The translations under genes and the position numbers were made by a program. From contig JAEOUB010000004.1 in assembly GCA_016839545.1 (NCBI GenBank), positions 1 to 16,657 on the forward strand: a DNA stretch of 16,657 bases, read 5' to 3'. The notes beneath the pieces were generated by a model. It saw only the letters and a list, made by a program, of their open reading frames with translations. It was not told the DNA's origin and ran no database searches. How positions within the stretch are numbered: position 1 is the first letter of the stretch; each line of letters begins with the position of its first letter. Shown in pieces: positions 6,369 through 13,023 of this stretch. This DNA comes from Candidatus Kariarchaeota archaeon (GTDB lineage Archaea; Asgardarchaeota; Heimdallarchaeia; Heimdallarchaeales; Kariarchaeaceae).

Positions 6369-6376
6369 ATATAAAT
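6369..6376 (-). promoter_or_regulatory. Candidate TATA box of tRNA-Ala
   Basis: The minus strand reads ATTTATAT about 70 nt upstream of the mature tRNA 5' end. It is the best TATA match in the otherwise featureless 6300-6499 stretch. The distance would imply a leader of around 45 nt. Confidence 0.35.
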
Positions 6377-6499
6377 GACTTTAGAAAGTAATACAATTTT
6401 CTTATCTGAAAATCAAGGATGACCAATGAAACCGTTTTGTAGTCCAAGAATTACAATCTTCCTTTTCACCAAAAGGAACAAAAGCCTTCATGGTTAATC

Positions 6500-7210
6500 T
6501 TGTTTGTGGAGTCTACACCTACCGATCTTCCTCTCAGCTGGCATACTGACGGTACTCCTATTTTCGAGAGAGGTGATATCATTCGAGAGGCTAGACCACT
6601 TCCTCCACATCATGATGATAATGTCGTCATTTTTGATGATTTAATGCTACCTGAGCATCGTCATTTACGTCCAGAACTCAGATTCAACTTATATTTGCTG
6701 AAAAACCGAGAGGACTCTGTAAATCAGGCTTGGCTCGGCAAAAGTCATCCCGATCCCAGACGGGACTTTATTTTTGGTAGGATCATTCAGGCTTTGGATG
6801 ACAGCTGTAGGGTTATCCTTCAAAGATCCGACTCGGACGGAAGTATCAACGATTTTGTTGTGCTCAATATGCAACCTCTACAATTGGCAATAGTTCCTCC
6901 AACCTATGAGACTGTACTGATGAACCAATCATTCCAATCTCCAGCTCGTTTTGTTGAAATTCATGCCCGTGAAGAAAAGCGAAATATCGACCAACTTCAG
7001 GCTCTTGGGGGTCCCGGATATCTTCTTTCAGGTAGTACTGTCACACCAAATGATAGGTATTCTGCATTACCCATTCCAAGGTTTCATCCCGGACAGGAGG
7101 CCTTTCGTTTTCTTCAACGGCGGCCTCTCTATGAAATGCTCACCAGTTATCCAAAAGGTTTCGATTTTATTGACCCACCAAGAGATGAGTTTTTTGCAGG
7201 GGCAGTATAG
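6500..7210 (+). CDS. Unrecognised soluble protein converging on RuBisCO
   Basis: 236 residues if the TTG at 6500 is used; a GTG at 6506 is equally possible, and the frame is open upstream to 6443 with no ATG. An ATG at 6490 is in another frame that stops after 19 codons. No signal peptide or membrane segment is visible. The protein is rich in Pro, Arg and Asp/Glu, with a conserved-looking front (LPLSWHTDGTPIFERGDII) and back (ALPIPRFHPGQEAFRFLQRRPLYEML). I do not recognise it. A stretch at about residues 123-142 (LNMQPLQLAIVPPTYETVLMN) faintly recalls the second cupin motif of archaeal glucose-6-phosphate isomerase (PPxWxHxxxN), but the metal histidine is absent and spacing is off, so no function is proposed. 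It ends 10 nt from the RuBisCO stop on the opposite strand. The long uninterrupted frame and codon pattern support a real gene. Confidence 0.6.
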   Translation: MFVESTPTDLPLSWHTDGTPIFERGDIIREARPLPPHHDDNVVIFDDLMLPEHRHLRPELRFNLYLLKNREDSVNQAWLGKSHPDPRRDFIFGRIIQALDDSCRVILQRSDSDGSINDFVVLNMQPLQLAIVPPTYETVLMNQSFQSPARFVEIHAREEKRNIDQLQALGGPGYLLSGSTVTPNDRYSALPIPRFHPGQEAFRFLQRRPLYEMLTSYPKGFDFIDPPRDEFFAGAV

Positions 7211-7220
7211 TTCAAAGAAA

Positions 7221-8519
7221 TTATACAGGTTGAATATACCCGAATTTCTCTAACGATTTTGCCAGAGCAGGACTAGATTTCGCTTTCTCTTCGAGTGTGA
7301 TACCCTCTTTCCAGGCATCAATTGCAGCAATTGTTGCTTTTGCTCCATGGTGTGTTCCGTCAGGGTGACCATGGATACCTCCTCCTACTTGCAAAGCCAT
7401 ATCTCTGGTGTTATAGATATCGAGGACTTCGGGAAGAGTCCCGGGGTGTAATCCTCCGGATGCTGTTGGAACTGTTGCATTCATCCCTGCAAAATCTTGA
7501 TCAAGAAATCGGACACCGGTTTCCTTCATTTTATCCATAAGGAGCATATCCTTCATGTCAATTACATCCTGCTTAGGACTATCCAATTTACCCACCACAG
7601 TTCCAATGTGAATATTATCAACTCCAATCAATCTCATGATTTTTGCAAGCAGATACATATTCATACCGTGTGTCATATGTTTGGTGAATGTGGCATGCAT
7701 TGCTCTGTGAGCATGAATCGCCATATCAAAGTCATGGGCAAGATCTGCCATGGTTTGAACTGCCGAATAGCCAGTTGTTACAACATCGACCATGAAGTAT
7801 TTGAACCCGTGATCATGAATCATTCGGACTCTACGCTCCATCTCTTTAGTTTCTGCAGTAACATTGATGAAAGCATCCTTTTTATCACCAGTCTCACTTT
7901 CAGCTTTATCTCTGGCAATTGCCATTTTTTCAACTCGATCATGGAAACGATTGAAGCTTTGGTTGGTAAGGTTCTCATCATCCTTGATACAATCAATTCC
8001 CCCGGTCCATGCATCAAGTCCCACCTCAATATGTCTTGCAGTGTTCAATCCCAATTTTGGCTTGGGAACACAGGATGTCAGAGGTCCTTCCTTTCCAAGA
8101 TAGTCTTGGAAGGCCTTGGGTCCCTTATTGGGTCCTCGCATACTTTTGACAAATTCAGTTGGGAACTTGATATCAATCAATCGTAGATTCTTAACTGCCT
8201 TCATTCCGAAGATATTGCCAGCCACTCCAGAGAGTACCTGAGGCATATTTCCCTCCTCCCAAAGTTTGAGTGGATAGGCGATTTTGACGAAATTCCCATC
8301 TCTCCAGAATGAACGTGCTCGCATTTGATAGATCTCATCTTCTAGAGTCTCCAGGGTTGTCCAAGTCCCGATAGAACTCTCAGACGCCAATCGTCCGATA
8401 ATGTCATCATGTGATAAACTTTCATCCTTTTCGTAATAGAATAAGGCAACAAGGTCTTGATCATCCACATTGTACTCGAAATCAATGAAATCATGGTACC
8501 AATCAATTTTGTCTGTCAC
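7221..8519 (-). CDS. rbcL: RuBisCO large subunit, archaeal form III-like
   Basis: 432 residues, ATG at 8519. It carboxylates ribulose-1,5-bisphosphate to two 3-phosphoglycerates. Catalytic positions are intact: E47 and W53 in SESSIGTWTT, N102 in GNIFGMK, K153/K155 in PKPKLGL, the activator lysine K179 with D181 and E182 in GGIDCIKDDEN, H271/R272/H275 in HRAMH, H304, loop-6 lysine K311 in GTVVGKL, S354 in TASGGLHPG, and GGGIHGHPDGT for phosphate binding. It is therefore a genuine RuBisCO, not a form IV RuBisCO-like protein. The sequence style and the nearby AMP phosphorylase and ribose-1,5-bisphosphate isomerase point to form III working in AMP/nucleotide salvage instead of a Calvin cycle; no phosphoribulokinase is seen in the window. 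The exact subtype (III-a, III-b or other) needs a tree. A TATA-like GTATTTAGA precedes it at leaderless spacing. Confidence 0.95.
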   Translation of the reverse strand: MTDKIDWYHDFIDFEYNVDDQDLVALFYYEKDESLSHDDIIGRLASESSIGTWTTLETLEDEIYQMRARSFWRDGNFVKIAYPLKLWEEGNMPQVLSGVAGNIFGMKAVKNLRLIDIKFPTEFVKSMRGPNKGPKAFQDYLGKEGPLTSCVPKPKLGLNTARHIEVGLDAWTGGIDCIKDDENLTNQSFNRFHDRVEKMAIARDKAESETGDKKDAFINVTAETKEMERRVRMIHDHGFKYFMVDVVTTGYSAVQTMADLAHDFDMAIHAHRAMHATFTKHMTHGMNMYLLAKIMRLIGVDNIHIGTVVGKLDSPKQDVIDMKDMLLMDKMKETGVRFLDQDFAGMNATVPTASGGLHPGTLPEVLDIYNTRDMALQVGGGIHGHPDGTHHGAKATIAAIDAWKEGITLEEKAKSSPALAKSLEKFGYIQPV

Positions 8520-8542
8520 GAAATCCTACACCTAAGATGCTA

Positions 8543-8551
8543 TCTAAATAC
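8543..8551 (-). promoter_or_regulatory. rbcL: TATA box of RuBisCO gene
   Basis: The minus strand reads GTATTTAGA, 24-32 nt upstream of the ATG at 8519, consistent with a leaderless transcript. It shares the 8520-8688 intergenic region with the divergent winged-helix gene promoter at 8660. Confidence 0.5.
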
Positions 8552-8659
8552 ATTTCTAAGTCATAGTAACTATTTGAGAAATCACTAAAGATCGGCTCTT
8601 CTCCAGTCTTAATCCTTCATTCTGCTTTCAATAAGAGTACCTTTATTACGATTTGAGCC

Positions 8660-8667
8660 TATTTATT
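8660..8667 (+). promoter_or_regulatory. TATA box of first winged-helix gene
   Basis: TATTTATT lies 22-29 nt before the ATG at 8689. The ten-base context GCCTATTTAT recurs at 9024-9033, ahead of the second winged-helix gene. Confidence 0.5.
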
Positions 8668-8688
8668 CATATCAAAAAGAAATTCCCT

Positions 8689-8970
8689 ATGATGACCAAA
8701 ATACCAAATGGGGTTCTTTCAGTAATTGAGATCTTACAAGGGGATCAGATCTATACTCTTGAAGAGATCAAGCTTCGTCTTCCTTATCTTGACCTTGGGA
8801 CCGTGAGATACGCCATTCGTCGATTACTTGAAATCGGAATAGTGCAGTCAATTCCCGACTTGCATGACATGCGAACGGTCAAGTATCGGATGGAGTCAAA
8901 AAGACGATTGACGGAAAATCTAGATAAACTCCCTAGTGAAATTGTAAAATTGATAGAACCGTTGCTTTAG
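8689..8970 (+). CDS. Small winged-helix DNA-binding protein, paralogue A
   Basis: 93 residues from ATG at 8689 (ATGATG; the second ATG at 8692 is equally possible; a TTG at 8653 overlaps the promoter and is rejected). Helix pattern: VLSVIEILQGDQIYTLEEIKLRL, a turn, then TVRYAIRRLLEIGIVQSIP as recognition helix plus beta-wing (DMRTVKYRM). This is a typical winged helix-turn-helix monomer. It shares the core TLEEI...T-RYA-RRLLE...V--IP-L-DMR-V-YR with the protein at 9246, so the two are clear paralogues. It is divergently transcribed from RuBisCO, suggesting a regulator of RuBisCO or of the salvage locus, but this is inferred from position only. The closest named family was not recognised; general archaeal wHTH regulators (ArsR/MarR-like fold) are candidates. 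The C-terminal 25 residues may form a dimerisation helix. Confidence 0.75.
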   Translation: MMTKIPNGVLSVIEILQGDQIYTLEEIKLRLPYLDLGTVRYAIRRLLEIGIVQSIPDLHDMRTVKYRMESKRRLTENLDKLPSEIVKLIEPLL

Positions 8971-9001
8971 AGTCTTATTCCCAGTATTTTTGATGTCAAG
9001 G

Positions 9002-9023
9002 ATGAGGTAGAAAGAAACCTCAT
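9002..9023. repeat. Inverted repeat (7-bp arms, 8-nt loop)
   Basis: ATGAGGT at 9002-9008 is the exact inverse complement of ACCTCAT at 9017-9023. It lies 32 nt after the stop of winged-helix A and 5 nt before a TATA-like TTTATATA at 9029. It could be an operator beside that promoter or an RNA hairpin at the end of the upstream transcript; there is no U-run directly after it. Confidence 0.45.
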
Positions 9024-9028
9024 GCCTA

Positions 9029-9036
9029 TTTATATA
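9029..9036 (+). promoter_or_regulatory. TATA-like element in the wHTH A/B intergenic region
   Basis: TTTATATA in the context GCCTATTTATATA, which repeats the promoter context of winged-helix A. No open reading frame of useful size starts near the predicted start site (about 9055). It could give winged-helix B a long leader or drive a short RNA. Confidence 0.35.
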
Positions 9037-9166
9037 GTAATTCGTGTGGTAAAAATACATAATTAAGGGAACTGAACAGGGATATACGCAAATTCAGTAC
9101 TTTGCTCGTATATTTTCGGAAAAATCGTTCGATTTGTCTGATGACAGTTGCTAGGGCGGGATACAA

Positions 9167-9176
9167 CTTATATATC
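9167..9176 (+). promoter_or_regulatory. Second TATA-like element upstream of wHTH B
   Basis: CTTATATATC is a near-ideal archaeal TATA core and predicts transcription from about 9195-9202, just at the edge of the palindrome at 9197-9217. Use with the TTG at 9246 would leave a leader of about 45 nt. Confidence 0.45.
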
Positions 9177-9196
9177 TAGGGCTCGCATTAAGGTTG

Positions 9197-9217
9197 GAGT
9201 CGATATATTATCGATTC
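9197..9217. promoter_or_regulatory. Near-perfect 21-bp palindrome over a TATA box: candidate operator
   Basis: GAGTCGATA at 9197-9205 and TATCGATTC at 9209-9217 are inverse complements at 8 of 9 positions around a TAT centre. The centre overlaps GATATATTA (9202-9210), a TATA-like core 36-44 nt before the TTG of winged-helix B, and it also sits about 25 nt downstream of the TATA at 9167. This is the expected layout for a dimeric winged-helix repressor controlling its own gene. Confidence 0.55.
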
Positions 9218-9245
9218 TGAGGAGCTGTTTCGAATTATCAGAAAA

Positions 9246-9542
9246 TTGCCCCCTGCTGCAGAAGAAATCATTTTTCTTTTGGCCAAGCATGCATCACTGA
9301 CCCTGGAAGAAATCATGGATACCATCGGAGAAACCTCCGAGAAGACCTTGCGTTATGCAATGAGGCGATTACTTGAAAACAAGGTCGTCAAACGTATACC
9401 GAATCTTCTAGATATGAGATCGGTGTCGTATCGGTTAGCTTCTCCCGATGAAATATCTGAGGTCATACACGAACTCTCAGATCATATTGCAGAGAAGATA
9501 CTTGCTGCTGTAGAACGTGGTTCAGATCGAGCGTACATTTAA
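9246..9542 (+). CDS. Small winged-helix DNA-binding protein, paralogue B (TTG start)
   Basis: 98 residues from the TTG at 9246. The frame is open back to 9192 without ATG or GTG, and the only later in-frame ATG (in EEIMDTIG) would cut off the first helix, so TTG is favoured though not proven. The fold reads EEIIFLLAKHASLTLEEIMDTIG, then TLRYAMRRLLENKVVKRIP as recognition helix and DMRSVSYRL as wing, followed by a C-terminal helix (EVIHELSDHIAEKILAAVER) suited to dimerisation. It is a paralogue of the protein at 8689. The palindrome at 9197-9217 over its promoter suggests autoregulation. It is followed after about 107 nt by deoC on the same strand, so it may regulate or be co-transcribed with the deoC-ALDH genes. 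Target and effector are unknown. Confidence 0.72.
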   Translation: MPPAAEEIIFLLAKHASLTLEEIMDTIGETSEKTLRYAMRRLLENKVVKRIPNLLDMRSVSYRLASPDEISEVIHELSDHIAEKILAAVERGSDRAYI

Positions 9543-9649
9543 TCAGCTACACTAGGAAGTCCTAAGATTTACACGAATTGCATATCTCAATGTAACAATT
9601 CTATTAAATCAGTAGTTTCGAATGCGATAGTACTGAAAATTGTGATGTG

Positions 9650-10627
9650 ATGACAACACGGATACAAGAAAAGCTCGATGTGGTTAGAAATCCAGGAATG
9701 CCGCTTGAGTTGGATTGGATAGAAAGTGTTCAGGTCAATCTGAGTGCATTGGAACGGAGATCGGCAACCATACCTAGTAGGAGATCGATAAAGAAACAAT
9801 GGCAGGCTGCCTGGTTATTGAAAGCAATTACCTGTATTGACCTTACAACTTTAGCCGGAAACGACACACCTAGTAATGTGAAACGACTTTGTGCAAAGGC
9901 AAAACACCCCGTTAGATTAGATTTACTGGAAACCATGGGTGTCAGTGACTTGAATATTACAGCAGGTGCAGTCTGTGTTTATCATGCAATGGTTCCGACC
10001 GCAATTGCAGCACTCGGTGATGCAGATATCCCTGTAGCTGCTGTCTCAACAGGTTTTCCTGCAGGCCTTTCTCCATTTGAACAGAGAATTGAAGAGATCA
10101 GAGCATCTGTTGCAGCGGGTGCTCGTGAGATAGATATCGTCATCACAAGACAGCATGTCCTCAGGAATGATTGGGAGTCTTTGTACTCTGAAGTGGCAGC
10201 ATTTCGAGAAGCTTGTGGAGATGCTCACATGAAGACAATTCTCGCCACTGGAGATCTATCAACGCTTAGAAATGTCGCAAAAGCCAGCCTTGTGTGTATG
10301 ATGGCAGGTGCTGATTTTATCAAGACTTCTACCGGAAAGGAAAGTATGAATGCCACACTTCCAGTTGGCATCACTATGGTTCGTCAGATTAGAGATTACC
10401 TTGACCAGACAGGTTATAAAATCGGATTTAAACCCGCAGGTGGTATCCGTAAGGCTAAGGAAGCCCTCGCATGGCTTGCTATGATGAAGGAAGAACTTGG
10501 AGTGGAATGGACTCAACCCCATCTCTTCAGGTTTGGTGCCAGTAGCCTGCTGGCAGATATAGAAAGGCAGTTGGAACACAACACCACAGGTCGGTATTCT
10601 GCATACTACCGACACCCCATGGGATGA
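9650..10627 (+). CDS. deoC: Deoxyribose-phosphate aldolase, long eukaryote-type (DERA)
   Basis: 325 residues from ATG 9650 (a GTG directly before it is in frame). It cleaves 2-deoxyribose-5-phosphate to acetaldehyde and glyceraldehyde-3-phosphate through a lysine Schiff base. K225 in DFIKTSTGK is the Schiff-base lysine, K261 in GFKPAGGIR the second active-site lysine, and D162 in EIDIVI the proton-relay aspartate. Most bacterial and archaeal DeoC proteins are 220-260 residues; this one has the extended N-terminus of animal DERA (about 318 residues) with near-matching blocks remembered from the human enzyme: KKEWQAAWLLKA (here KKQWQAAWLLKA), DLTTL, KTILATG, TGRYAAY (TGRYSAY). The stop is 4 nt before the ALDH16-like gene, so the two are translated from one message and the acetaldehyde is probably passed to that enzyme. 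Function is secure; a direct evolutionary link to the eukaryotic enzyme is unproven. Confidence 0.95.
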   Translation: MTTRIQEKLDVVRNPGMPLELDWIESVQVNLSALERRSATIPSRRSIKKQWQAAWLLKAITCIDLTTLAGNDTPSNVKRLCAKAKHPVRLDLLETMGVSDLNITAGAVCVYHAMVPTAIAALGDADIPVAAVSTGFPAGLSPFEQRIEEIRASVAAGAREIDIVITRQHVLRNDWESLYSEVAAFREACGDAHMKTILATGDLSTLRNVAKASLVCMMAGADFIKTSTGKESMNATLPVGITMVRQIRDYLDQTGYKIGFKPAGGIRKAKEALAWLAMMKEELGVEWTQPHLFRFGASSLLADIERQLEHNTTGRYSAYYRHPMG

Positions 10628-10631
10628 TATT

Positions 10632-13022
10632 ATGGAGATCAAAGAAATTTTTGAAAGTATGGAGTATGGACCCGCTCCAGAGTCCAGTGACAAAGTTGAC
10701 AAGTGGCTTGAGGATCACGATCGTACATTTGAACTGTTTATTAACGGTAAGTGGGTCAAACCCAGCGAGGATGAGTACTTCGATAGCATCAATCCGTCCA
10801 ATGGTGAGAAAATGGCTGCAATCGCTGCTGCCAGTAAATCTGATGTTGATACGGCAGTAAATGCAGCAAAGAAAGCACAGAAAGAATGGTGGGCGATGGG
10901 TAGTCATAAACGAGCTCGGTATATCTATGCAATTGCCAGGCAGATACAGAAGCATGCCCGGTTATTCGCTGTACTGGAGTCCATGGACAATGGAAAACCC
11001 ATCAGAGAGACAAGAGACATAGATGTACCCCTGGTAGCTCGTCACTTCTATCATCATGCAGGATGGGCTCAAACCATGGATCACGATATGCCTGATTATG
11101 AACCTCTGGGCGTAATTGGTGCAATTGTACCCTGGAATTTTCCACTACTAATTTTCACATGGAAAGTTGCACCAGCATTAGCGACTGGGAATACAGTTGT
11201 AATCAAACCAGCAAAGTTGACGTCACTCTCTGCAATCCTTTTTGCACAAATATGTGAGGCAGTAAATCTTCCACCTGGTGTCTTCAATCTTGTAACTGGG
11301 AGTGGTAGTAAGACAGGGACATATCTGACAGATCACAAGGATGTTGCTAAATTAACCTTTACTGGAAGTACTGAAGTAGGCAAAATACTGCGTCGGGCAA
11401 TAGCAGGTTCAGGCAAGAAAATCACCCTTGAACTCGGTGGTAAGTCTCCGTTTATTGTTTACGAGGATGCTGATCTTGATTCTGCAATCGAAGGTATTGT
11501 GGATGCAATCTGGTTCAATCAAGGTCAGGTTTGTTGTGCAGGTAGCCGTCTTCTTATCCAGGAAAGTATTGAGGATAAGTTCATACGAAAGCTAAAGGCT
11601 CGTATGGAGAAATTGCGTGTGGGACCTGCTCTTGACAAAGCTATTGATATTGGGGCCGTGGTGGACAAGAACCAACTAGACACCATTGCCAGTTATGTTA
11701 ATATTGGTGTAAAGGAAGGTGGAGAGTTGTATCAACCTCAGTGTGATTTGCCTGAAGTGGGTTATTATCATCTCCCTACTTTGTTTACTGGTGTTTCTAC
11801 AGCCGATACTATTGTACAGGAAGAAATATTCGGTCCTGTTCTTGTAGCAATGAGCTTTCGAACTCCAGCTGAGGCTGTTGAACTGGCAAATAATACTCGT
11901 TATGGTTTGGCTGCAAGTATCTGGACTGAAAATCTAAATCTTGCATTTGAGACAGCTCCTAAGATCAAAGCTGGAACTATTTGGATAAACTGCACAAATA
12001 TGTTTGATGCATCATCTGGATTTGGAGGTTATAGAGAGTCAGGATTCGGAAGAGAAGGTGGCATTGAAGGGTTATGGGACTTTATGAAACCCAAATGGGA
12101 ATCTGAGTTCAAAACAAAGCCATTCAAGAGAGCTACTGTGAAACCTGAAGTTGAAGAATCTGAATTTCCCCCAATAGATCGCACTGCAAAGATGTACATC
12201 GGAGGCAAACAGGCTCGCCCAGATGGTAACTACAGCTATGAAATTCACAGTCCTGAAGGTGATCTCGTGGGAGAGGCTTCTCTCGGGAATAGAAAGGATA
12301 TCCGTAACGCAGTTGAAGCAGCAAATGCAGCTATCGGGTGGCAGGTCACCAATAAACATAATGTAGCTCAAATTCTGTATTATATTGCTGAGAACTTGGA
12401 TATCAGGAAGAAGGAATTTGCAGAACGTTTGGTCTCAATGACTCATGTGAGCTTTGAAGATGCCATGAAAGAAGTGAGTGAGAGTATATACAGAATATAC
12501 TACTATGCAGCAAAAGCTGACAAATGGGACGGGAATGTCCATCACACCCCTTATCGTAATATCACTTTGGCAATGCCTGAGGCAGTGGGTGTTCTTGGAA
12601 TAGTACTTCCAAACGAGTTCCCGCTATTGGCTTTCGTTTCAACTGTAATCCCAGCCATTGCAAGAGGAAACACAGTTGTGGTTATTCCCTCTGAAACCCA
12701 TCCCCTTTCTGCAACTGATATGTATCAGATTTTTGAAACATCAGATGTTCCAGGAGGGGTAGTCAATATTGTCACGGGTAACAGGGGCGAATTGACACCC
12801 TACATAGCTGATCACGACAGTGTTGAAGGTATCTGGTATTTTGGTGACAAAAAAGGTTCAAAGGATGTTGAACTCCGTGCCACTGAGAATATGAAGCGTT
12901 CTTGGGTTAGCTATGGTAAACATCGTGATTGGATGAACCGTTCACACGGTATGGGGGATGAATTCCTTAGAAAAGCTACCGAGATTAAGAATATTTGGAC
13001 CCCATATGGGGAGACAATGTGA
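10632..13022 (+). CDS. ALDH16-type double aldehyde dehydrogenase (active N-domain, degenerate C-domain)
   Basis: 796 residues. Residues about 30-510 form a full ALDH domain: VIGAIVPWNFPLL, the NAD-binding FTGSTEVGK, general base E267 in LELGGKSPF, nucleophile C301 (of C301/C302) in NQGQVCCAGSR, EEIFGPV and the closing SGFGGYRESGFGREGG. Residues about 540-796 repeat the first half of the fold (MYIGGKQ, AVGVLGIVLPNEFPLLAFVS, GNTVVVIPSE, GGVVNIVTGN) but lack the catalytic segment and end in IWTPYG. Length and architecture match ALDH16 (human ALDH16A1, about 802 residues), whose C-domain is non-catalytic. The start is 4 nt after deoC, so acetaldehyde from deoxyribose-5-phosphate is the likely substrate, giving acetate and NADH; no CoA-acylating features are evident. 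The substrate is inferred from context. Convergent with the ribose-1,5-bisphosphate isomerase, one base between stops. Confidence 0.88.
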   Translation: MEIKEIFESMEYGPAPESSDKVDKWLEDHDRTFELFINGKWVKPSEDEYFDSINPSNGEKMAAIAAASKSDVDTAVNAAKKAQKEWWAMGSHKRARYIYAIARQIQKHARLFAVLESMDNGKPIRETRDIDVPLVARHFYHHAGWAQTMDHDMPDYEPLGVIGAIVPWNFPLLIFTWKVAPALATGNTVVIKPAKLTSLSAILFAQICEAVNLPPGVFNLVTGSGSKTGTYLTDHKDVAKLTFTGSTEVGKILRRAIAGSGKKITLELGGKSPFIVYEDADLDSAIEGIVDAIWFNQGQVCCAGSRLLIQESIEDKFIRKLKARMEKLRVGPALDKAIDIGAVVDKNQLDTIASYVNIGVKEGGELYQPQCDLPEVGYYHLPTLFTGVSTADTIVQEEIFGPVLVAMSFRTPAEAVELANNTRYGLAASIWTENLNLAFETAPKIKAGTIWINCTNMFDASSGFGGYRESGFGREGGIEGLWDFMKPKWESEFKTKPFKRATVKPEVEESEFPPIDRTAKMYIGGKQARPDGNYSYEIHSPEGDLVGEASLGNRKDIRNAVEAANAAIGWQVTNKHNVAQILYYIAENLDIRKKEFAERLVSMTHVSFEDAMKEVSESIYRIYYYAAKADKWDGNVHHTPYRNITLAMPEAVGVLGIVLPNEFPLLAFVSTVIPAIARGNTVVVIPSETHPLSATDMYQIFETSDVPGGVVNIVTGNRGELTPYIADHDSVEGIWYFGDKKGSKDVELRATENMKRSWVSYGKHRDWMNRSHGMGDEFLRKATEIKNIWTPYGETM

Positions 13023-13023
13023 C

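Noticed and set aside
6863..6930. Cupin-type glucose-6-phosphate isomerase identity for the unknown gene
   Set aside because: Only a VPP...N stretch matches; the metal histidines are missing and the spacing to the first motif is wrong.
7497..8186. 229-codon open frame antisense to RuBisCO
   Set aside because: Lies wholly inside a RuBisCO gene with all catalytic residues; its translation is rich in His, Cys, Ser and Ile with no family pattern. It is a shadow frame.
7221..8519. Form IV RuBisCO-like protein
   Set aside because: The activator lysine K179, loop-6 K311 and all other catalytic residues are present.
10259..10955. Overlapping minus-strand open frames of about 145 codons across the deoC/ALDH16 junction
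   Set aside because: They are antisense to two well-identified enzymes and have low-complexity Cys/Leu/Ile-rich translations.
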